A DNA stretch of 64,000 nucleotides from Zasmidium citrigriseum (lineage: Eukaryota > Ascomycota > Dothideomycetes > Mycosphaerellales > Mycosphaerellaceae): NCBI GenBank assembly GCA_002786025.1, contig NHNW01000033.1:186001-250000 (forward strand), read 5' to 3'. The position numbers and the translations under genes are program-made. The notes under the pieces were generated by a model. It did not search any database, was not told where the DNA came from, and saw only the letters and a program-made list of their open reading frames with translations. This document shows, piece after piece, positions 56,244 to 64,000 of the stretch (position 1 is its first letter; each line of letters starts with the position of its first letter).

Positions 56244-57468
56244 ATGTCGAAGGGTCTTGTTCTGATCACTGGTGCAACCGGCCACCTAGGCTTCCGAACT
56301 CTGGTAACAGCGCTACAAGCTGGATGCAACGCCAAAATTACGGTTCGAGATCTCAGGCAGGTCGACGTTCTGAAAGAAAAGCCGAGTTTAAAACCCTTCA
56401 TAAATGCTATAGAGGCTGTTCATGTGCCGGATATCACGGACTCAGACGCATATCTGGAAGCAATCAAGGGAGTGGATGCGGTCATCCATATCGCCTCCCC
56501 AATACCGCATGCTTTACAGGATGACGCAGTACCGGAGGTACGTCTTGAAATCAGATAATGCGACATTCTATCAAAGACTAACAGCAGAACACTCACAGTC
56601 CGACTGGAGGAAGCTCTTGTACGATCCAGCAGAAAAGGGAATTTTGAGCATGCTCAACGCAGCGTCAACGGAGCCAAGCGTTAAAAAAGTAATAGTGACG
56701 CTTTCCATTGCCGTGCTTGCAACGGAGCCTAAGCCTGGATGTACCACGGTGGGACGTAAGTCATGAGGGTGTCACTTAACAGTTGAAAAAATCTGAATGT
56801 CTCATGGCAGCTTACGACCTGCGACCAATCCCAGATGAGGCAACATTGCAAAGCTTGAAGTCTGCATTCTTGGCCTACGCTGCAGTGAGTCAACTACACC
56901 GCAAACGCATTTTCTCAACAACGCTAACAGAGTCCAGGGCCATGTGCTCAAGTACGCTGCCGGCATCAGGTATTGTGAACAGAATACAGTACACTTCGAC
57001 ATGGTCAACATCCTCTCTGGATATATCCAAGGATGAAATGAACTTTACAACCATGTCGAAGACATGGAAGAGATCGCAACGCTGGGCTCGAACGAAGGTG
57101 TCATGTACACTGCCTTGGGAAAGTCCCTGGCATTTCCTCGATTGACCCATCAAGCTTTTCTTGACGACGTTGCCATGGCGCATGTGGTTGCGCTACAGAG
57201 AAGTAAGCATCTCGACAACTTCATCGTCGCGGGAAATGAGGGCCGGGGGACTCCATGGTCGGACATTATTCCCATCATTCAGAGAATGTACCCTAAGGAA
57301 GTTGCCGATGGCTTGCTGAGACCGGAAGTGAGTGATCCTGACCGCATTGTCAACTACGATGTGAGCTCCAGCGAGGAGGCTCTGGGCATGAAGTTCTCTG
57401 GCATGGAGACGATGGTCAAGAGCGTCATTGATCAATACCTTGAGCTTCGAAATCGCGCGAGAAAGTAG
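56244..57468 (+). pseudogene. NAD(P)-dependent epimerase/reductase (extended SDR), interrupted by TGA
   Basis: Exons 56,244-56,537, 56,599-56,755, 56,811-56,884 and 56,938-57,468 join with introns of 61, 55 and 53 bp to 351 codons. N-terminal L-I-T-G-A-T-G-H-L-G is the extended-SDR TGxxGxxG motif; V-I-H-I-A-S-P and the later V-K-K-V-I-V-T-L-S match the dihydroflavonol/cinnamoyl-CoA reductase-like group. An in-frame TGA at 57,034-57,036 falls in the G-x-N-E-L motif, where Arg (CGA) is usual, so one C-to-T change explains it. The downstream 144 codons stay open and protein-like. In this model the usual Y-x-x-x-K is also incomplete (Y-A-A-G-H), so the third junction may be wrong or the gene decayed. 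Translation without readthrough would give 207 residues. Confidence 0.65.
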
Positions 57469-57840
57469 GGACTTCAAAGCAACAGTGGAAACAGTCATCA
57501 CCAAGGACGTGCTCCACACTGGTTCAAATGTTCCACCTTCTCAATTGGGTAGTCGCTAGCATGGCTTGGCAATCACATGGCGGCTTGGCATTCACTTCGG
57601 CACTCAACTTTAGATTGAAACATGGCAGACCATCATGCCACGACTCGACGAAGCTAGATCGACTCTGGGCGTGCAAGTCGGATTAGATGCGGGCATGGTT
57701 TGGGTTGCCAACGAGATCGCATTCCTTTCTAGGTTTCTAAGTTCTCGGTCAAGTGCGGACCGAACTACGGGCGACTAGTGCGACGCTTACTGCAACAATT
57801 CAAAAATAGTAGCACGCTTGCGGAGCTGTAGCACCTCTAG
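57469..57840. other. 3' flank of SDR up to the repeat boundary
   Basis: Normal composition, no gene found. The switch to CpA/TpG-poor DNA is at about 57,835. Confidence 0.55.
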
Positions 57841-57939
57841 CCTATAGTAGTATTCGACGGTGTTATTTCTAATACTCTATACAATGTACAAAACAAAGGG
57901 AAAAACGATTACAAAACAAAAATGTAGTAGACATGCATT

Positions 57940-58030
57940 TATCCGAGACTAGGCTTATATACGCCTATACTAACCTAAGGAATCGAACTAAGTAGGACTA
58001 ATATCGCGATACTAACTAGGTCACTAGACC
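57940..58030 (-). repeat. tRNA-like repeat, unit 1
   Basis: Minus strand carries a B-box-like GTTCGATTCC (57,979-57,988) and, upstream of it, TGACCTAGTTAGTA, an A-box-like element. The spacing is shorter than in a normal tRNA. Probably a tRNA-derived repeat (SINE) or decayed tRNA gene. Confidence 0.4.
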
Positions 58031-58128
58031 GATTAGTAATTATATAGAAGTTCAAACGATTAATATACTTTTAAAAAGGTATAGAAGAGTAAAACAAAAG
58101 GTTATAGCGTATATAATAGCTAACTAGG

Positions 58129-58216
58129 CTTATATACGCGTATAAAGTACTACTACTAGGAATCGAACTATAGCTAGAAGGGTACGTAGCTCCGACTAGA
58201 CTACCTTAGTTAGTAA
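58129..58216 (-). repeat. tRNA-like repeat, unit 2
   Basis: B-box-like GTTCGATTCC at 58,159-58,168 on the minus strand and GTCTAGTCGGAG upstream. Shares more than 50 bases almost exactly with unit 3. The phrase TAGGCTTATATACGC next to it also occurs by unit 1. Confidence 0.45.
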
Positions 58217-58304
58217 TAATTATATATAATAATAAAAGATAGATATACCTTAAAAGGCTATCGAAGAGTAAAATAAAAGTAGTACGTATATATTAAACTA
58301 GCTT

Positions 58305-58392
58305 AATATATACGTACGATACTACTACTAGGAATCGAACTATAGCTAGAAGGGTACGTAGCTCCGACTAGACCACCTCGGTTAATAATAAT
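58305..58392 (-). repeat. tRNA-like repeat, unit 3
   Basis: B-box-like GTTCGATTCC at 58,331-58,340 and TGGTCTAGTCGGAG upstream on the minus strand. The unit pitch is 172-180 bp, so the three form a loose tandem array. Confidence 0.45.
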
Positions 58393-58439
58393 TATATAGT
58401 ATTATAATACTATATAAAGGTTAATTAAAGGTCTTTAAG

Positions 58440-60540
58440 GCATTATACTTTACTATAGACGTATACGTAAGGAGAAAGGGCTAATCGATAAGTATATCCT
58501 CTTATATAGGGAATACCTTACTTCCGTATAGCGTAACCTCGTATATAATTAGTAGGCGGCTTATTAAAGATAGTTGTAAACTCCTCCTATACCTAGTTTA
58601 GCCTATCGCTTCGATCCTAAGTAGCGAGTATATATAGTAATACCTTATTAATAGTAGAAAGGTTACGCTTATATATTTAGCGGACTAGAGTCGACGGTAG
58701 GCTCTAGATTTCGTTAGTAACAACTTTATCGATTATATAGAGCGCGTACGTATAAATTAGGCTTAGTAGAGTCTATAATGTCGTCTTTAGGAACCGGCGG
58801 TAATAAGTTAGGCTTATCCGCGTTAGTACTATTATCCTACTATATTACGAGTTAGCTTTAACGTACTATATAATTATATAGTATACCTTAGAATCGTCTA
58901 GTATAGTAGGTACAATAGCTAGCTTCTTATTAACCTTCTTAACCTTAATCTTTCTTTAAGCTTTCTTCTCCTTTTTAACCTTAGGCTCTTTCTTAATCTC
59001 CTACTTAATCTCCTTCTTAATTTTAGGCGCTAGTAACTCCGCTTTTGTACTATATAATAAGGTGTCTAGAGTCTTATTTATCTTCTTCGACGGTCTCTTA
59101 ATACAAATAAAGAGATCTATAGTTAGTGTTTTTATATTTACCCCTTACTTCTACTCGATATAATTTCTAAGCGTAGTATTAATAAAACTAGCATCTTAAA
59201 TACGTAGAGGCCCTTTTCCGTTATTGTACGTACTAGTAAGGAGGATATTAATATTATTACTACGTACTAATTCGTCGGAGAGGTTTATAATCTTCGTAGA
59301 GAGGAGGGAAAGTAGTTACTAGCAAGTCTCGAGTTTATAATCTTTTACGGTAATTCCTTCGCGGTAGCCTATATACGATAATTGTATATTAGTTATATAG
59401 TTTAGCAAAAGCGATAAATAGTTAAAAGCGCGCGCTAAATAGTATAAGACAGACCTTTCTTTCGCTATATTTCTATTATAGCTTCTTCCTCTATATCCGT
59501 ATTGTTATTAACCTAGACGCGACCGATAACTAGTTATATATAAAGGCTATACGTCTTTATAGTACTAGTTGCCGTTAGAAGTAGCTTAGTCCGGGTACGT
59601 ACGCTTAGTAGAGTAGAGCTAGCGTAAGTTTAGTTTTTACGCGGTTTCTCCGCTTAACTACGCTCGACGGCCTACTAACGATACTCTAAACCGATTGTAC
59701 GCGTTAGTAAGATATCTCTTACGCGCGTTTAAACCGCGATTCCGGGTAGGTTACCCTAGTCTTCGAAGTCTAAGTCCGTAAGATCGATTATAATCTAAGG
59801 CTTCTTCTTCGAAGGCGAGAGCTCTAGTAGTACGCTATTATTACGTATAATCGGATCGGTATCCTTTAGTTCGATAGTCGGGTTCTTTTCGAGATAGATC
59901 GGGTATTTAGCTCTCTTAGAGAAGCGCTTAGTATAAATAACGCTAGGCTCTAAGGGGTAGAACTAGTCCTAGTACTTAACTTCCTTAGTAGGTATAGGGT
60001 TAGGGTTACTTAGGGTAAGCGAACAATAATAACATACGATTGTATAGTATAGTAACGTTACCGTATAGGCTATTTGTTATAGAAATAATTAATAGTAGGC
60101 CTTAAGACGACAACTATAATAATTCTTATATATAGAGCGTTACCTAACTCCTTATGCCCTCGGCCTAATCGTATAAGACTACATTATTTTTACCGCTTAT
60201 TATATAGCTTCTAAATATTAACAAATGCCCGCTATCGTAAATACTATACTTATAGGAGCCTATTATTATCTAGACCTTAAGCTTCCTAAAAGGGGCTATT
60301 TCTTACGAGATACTATATAAGTCTTTATAACTAGAAGACCGATTACTAAGTTTATTATAGGTTAGCGGCCCTTAGTAAGCATTATATAGAAAGCGGTAAG
60401 TACGAATAGTATAAAATAGCGAGCGGGGAATACGAAGTATAAGTCTCGATCGAAGTCTAACTTATAACTTAACGAAAGAGGTAGTTTTAATAAACGGTTT
60501 ATTCTTATTCTATACAAAGCGTATGAAATTAATAAAGACT
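58440..60540. other. RIP-mutated repeat DNA, not identified
   Basis: CpA/TpG-poor. Minus strand near 58,900-59,030 would encode a Lys/Glu-rich stretch. No LTR, transposase or RT motif recognised. Confidence 0.45.
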
Positions 60541-60559
60541 ATTATCCTTAACCGAGGGG

Positions 60560-61720
60560 CATAGAATCTAGGGATTAATTAATCTATTCTACTACTTATT
60601 CTCCTCCTTAGTAGGGTTATCTTTATAGACCTCTTCTAACTACTCTACGAGCTCTTTTATAGACTAATTAACGTTCTTACTTGCTTTTAGTGCATTGTAT
60701 AGACCGTCGTTTATACTAGGTAGGCGTTCGGGCCTAAAGGTAGGCTTCTCGTCCTCTTCTTACTTTACTAAGATTAGAGTATTATTAAAGGAGAAGTATT
60801 ACTCGATAATATTATTTAGGTTATCGAGGTCCTCTTTATTCTAATATCTCTTTCTATACAATTCGGTAACCTCCTTTTTAGGTAGAGTCTACGCTCGGCC
60901 GCCGTATAGTAGAAGAGTTTTAGATAAGTTATCGATATTAACTTCCTAAAGACGAAACTAGAGACGGCGATATACGACGTCGTATTCCTATTAATTGTTG
61001 TCGTGTATAAAGCGATTATAGCGCGCCTTACTATTCGGAAAGCCTTTATGCTCGAGTATCTACTTATAGAGCTTTATCGTTTCTTTAGGTAGAAACTCGT
61101 CTAGATCTACGTAGCTATAAGTTAGCTTTCGAGCTACCTAAGGTCTTGCCGCTTTTAAGAATAAACTAGCAAAGATTATATATTATAGTATACCCTAGCC
61201 GTCGGTTATAGCTACTAGCCGCTCGATATACTCTCTATTAATTAGGGTCCCTTACTCTAGATTCTTAGAGTAGTAGTATAAGTACTTTAGTATACCTAGC
61301 TTAACGTAAGGGCGATTCTTCTATAATCGAATAGAATATATATTCTACGTCTCGATAAATCGATAGAGCTAGTACTAGATAATAGGCGTAAATATATACT
61401 TTATCGTAATCCGATTACGTTTGTCGCCTTTATCGAATAGTCTAGTATTACGGAGTATATAAAAGTAGTCCTAAACGTTTTCGTTAGTATTATATAGACT
61501 AGTACCGTTTAGAAAGCGCTAAAGAGTCGGTATTATAGATAGGGGATAAGGGAAATTTTAATATACCCGCTAATACTTTAGTATTAATTAACTTATCTAA
61601 TTCTACTAACTCTCGATCCGTATATTGCGTGTACTCGTACTAAAGTAGAACGTTTCCTTAAATTTCGTATATAGGCCGCGAGTTTATAGGGCGTACTAGT
61701 ATTATATATCTACTAAGAGA
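60560..61720 (-). pseudogene. Unidentified RIP-degraded ORF
   Basis: On the minus strand one frame stays protein-like for roughly 380 codons if TAG/TAA are taken as former Gln/Trp codons. It includes R-L-V-A-I-T-D-G near 61,200, Y-V-D-L-D-E-F-L-P near 61,100, T-L-P-K-K-E-V-T near 60,870, and ends K-E-E-N-K near 60,600. The C-terminal part is Glu/Lys-rich. I do not recognise a family. It may extend further upstream (above 61,720). Probably a transposon-borne gene since it has been mutated like one. Confidence 0.4.
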
Positions 61721-64000
61721 ATTGTCTTATAACCCTTATTCGTATAAACGAGTCGAGGAGTAATACTAAGAGCTTAGATAGTAACGGAGTATTACCGAAG
61801 TATAGATATTATTATACGTAACGAGGGTCTATAGTAGATCTAAAGAACGAAGCGTAATTCGGCATTAATAGTAGTATATATCTAGAAGCTAAAATCTTCG
61901 AGTTTATAGTAGGTATTAAGCGACTAATAATAATTCGGTCTAGGGGTTATAAATACGCCGCGAAGTCGCGTAAACTCTTACGTGCGATTGTATAGAGCGT
62001 TAGGATTAGCGGCTTTAACTTCGCGAAAGAGTATATCTCTAAGTAAAGAAAGTATAGTTAGCCTTTAAAACTATCTATACCTTAACTTCTATTACTCTTC
62101 CTATACTATATAATACTTACTAGCTAAGGAAAAACGATCGTAAACCTAGCGTTCGAAAGTGTGCCTATAGAAGGCTTCGTCCGTAGCCCTTAATATAGCT
62201 ATATTTAATCTTAGCCTAAATAATCCGCCGAAACTCGAGCCTTTACTACTTATACTCTTCTTTCTAGTAACGCCGCTTAAGACTAATATCTCTCCTAAAT
62301 TATACGAGAGTCCGCTATACGATATTCTACCCTTCGTCGCGTAGAACCTTTATAATCGTCTTATCTAGTAAAGCTTCTTATAAAAATAGGGAGGCGACTC
62401 GAACCTAGAATAACGAATCTATAATAGGCGGGTTCCGACGTCGATTAGTACTATGCGATTTTAATATTAAATAGATTATACGGGTTAAGGGTAGTTTACC
62501 GTTAGTCGTATAGTATCGCTAAAGGGTTAGTATAGAGGCACCGTTATTCTATATCTTAATAATCTCGAGCTATATTTCTAGTACGATTAAGGGGGGGCGG
62601 CCGGCTATAATAAAGAGGCTATACGTTTAATAGATTATATAGTTAAGGAAGAAAGGTGTTAAGTTAGTAAGAGCAAACTACGACTAAGAAGGTTTATCTT
62701 CTAGCTTACTAAAACGAAGGTAGCTAGATCGATATTTTTAGGAGTTAATCCTCTACCGAGGTCTATAGTACTAGATATAACTCCGCTCCTTAGCGCTTTA
62801 AACGTTACTTCTTATACTATATAATAATAGTAGCGTTAGCTACGATAACGACCGCGAGGCTACGAGTAGGATATATAGTAGTAGATTTATAACCTCTAAT
62901 CCCTATAGCTACTAAGTTTGAAAAATTAGAACGTACTTTCCTACGCTTTTTTAGCGCTCTCTTACGCTATATAATACGTTCTTCGCCGTAAGATTATAAG
63001 CTCTTATACGAAAATACTTATTACTAGGGAGATAACGCTAAAGATCTTTAAGTTTAATATAAGAATCTAAAGTTAGGCTTAGGGGTATAAACTTAGGCTA
63101 AGTATTATAGCTTTTAGCTAATTATCTATATTTCCTATACTTGTAAGAAGATTAAGATACTTTTAAACTATTATATACGCTCGTAAAATTACTTATCTCC
63201 GCCGAACCCTTACCTTTCCTCTAAATATATATACCTTCTTAGCTATAGAATCTTAGCCTATACCCTATTATATCTTATTACTTATACTACTATATTCCCT
63301 CGAATAGCTTCCTCGGTAGTAGCGTTCTTTTATTTATATCGTTACGATTAAGAATCGTCCCGCTCGACTCCTTAAACTTCTCTAAATGCTACTAATCTAG
63401 GCTATAGGTACTAGCTCGATTAAACTACTTATAGTTTCCGTAGTATCCGTCGAACTCGCCCTTCTACTTAACGTATCGCTATTTCTCGTATTAGCTTATC
63501 TATTATATAGCGTAGGAATAATAGAATAAGGTACGAATATCGAAGGGACCTAGGTCGTTATAGTAGTTCTAGTAGGCGGCCTAAGTATTCGTCTTTTAGC
63601 GGACGTTACTACTATATTCCGTTAGTTCTCTATCTAAGCCTACTATATATACTTTATATAGACCAAGACTAGATAAGTAAAGTATCGATCTTACTCTTAC
63701 GCTTCGTAATATCCGAAGCGAACTTAGTAGTATTTCTACCCTTTATAGTAATAAGCTAGCCTTTAGCCTTATTTATCGCCGCTTACTAGACGTCGTCGAG
63801 GGTTCCGAACTAAGTTTACAACTACATTATATAGAATTAGTAAGCCGTTAATGCTTAGAATTTCGAGCTAGGTATCTATTTACCTAATTACCTATTATAT
63901 TAATCTTAACTACCCTATCTTCCCTTCTCTCCTAGATAGTAAGCGTATTTATATTAAATAAGGCGCTAGTCGCGGGTTATACTTATTAAGACATAATTGT
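61721..64000. other. RIP-mutated repeat DNA, not identified
   Basis: Same depleted composition to the window edge. Minus-strand frames can be followed for short stretches (for example 63,340-63,640) but give no recognisable motif. No terminal repeats seen. Confidence 0.45.

Noticed and set aside
45690..57840. Classical secondary-metabolite cluster
   Set aside because: No polyketide synthase, NRPS, terpene cyclase or prenyltransferase in the window, so only a catabolic or tailoring set can be claimed.
57840..64000. Starship-type tyrosine recombinase (DUF3435) at the island edge
   Set aside because: Considered because cargo genes lie between repeat blocks. The minus frame at 60,560-61,720 does not show the R...HxxR...Y pattern, and no short target repeats pair across the island.

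Overview
The window looks like part of a filamentous ascomycete genome (Pezizomycotina; a Dothideomycete is my guess, not shown). Two things point there. Genes have short GT-AG introns (45-71 bp) in families typical of these fungi. The repeats carry the scar of repeat-induced point mutation (RIP): CpA and TpG are almost absent and TpA is in excess over about 1-32,386, 45,200-45,690 and 57,840-64,000, while CpG is still common. Reading frames there can only be followed through many TAG/TAA codons.

Layout. 1-14,560: a very large, heavily mutated Gypsy-like retroelement (element 2) read on the minus strand: gag-protease, then pol, then at least four further reading frames, with a palindrome at each boundary. 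15,700-19,330: a mutated hAT transposase (plus). 19,440-20,740: short tandem repeats. 20,750-31,048: a long unidentified plus-strand frame, split by a 6,964-bp chromodomain Gypsy element (element 3, 21,862-28,825) that has 173-bp LTRs and a CTTAG target duplication. 31,740-45,690: a Tc1/mariner transposase (minus), split by a 12,813-bp Gypsy element (element 1, 32,387-45,199) with 441-bp LTRs. Element 1 is only lightly mutated. It has the same gene order as element 2 and its own version of the boundary palindrome. A 65-base assembly gap lies in its gag.

45,690-57,840 is an island of normal base composition with seven genes: an HsbA-like secreted protein, a cytochrome P450, an amino-acid permease (divergent from the P450), a short bZIP regulator, an NmrA/isoflavone-reductase-like oxidoreductase, an alpha/beta hydrolase with an Asp nucleophile, and an SDR epimerase/reductase broken by an in-frame TGA. 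Oxidase, reductases, hydrolase, transporter and regulator together resemble a catabolic or tailoring cluster, but no PKS, NRPS or terpene synthase is present.

57,840-64,000 returns to mutated repeat DNA. It holds three tRNA-like repeat units and an unidentified minus-strand frame.

The most unusual signal is the boundary palindromes in elements 1 and 2. Two unrelated sequences sit at equivalent ORF junctions, and in element 1 the palindrome supplies the in-frame stop codon at three junctions.
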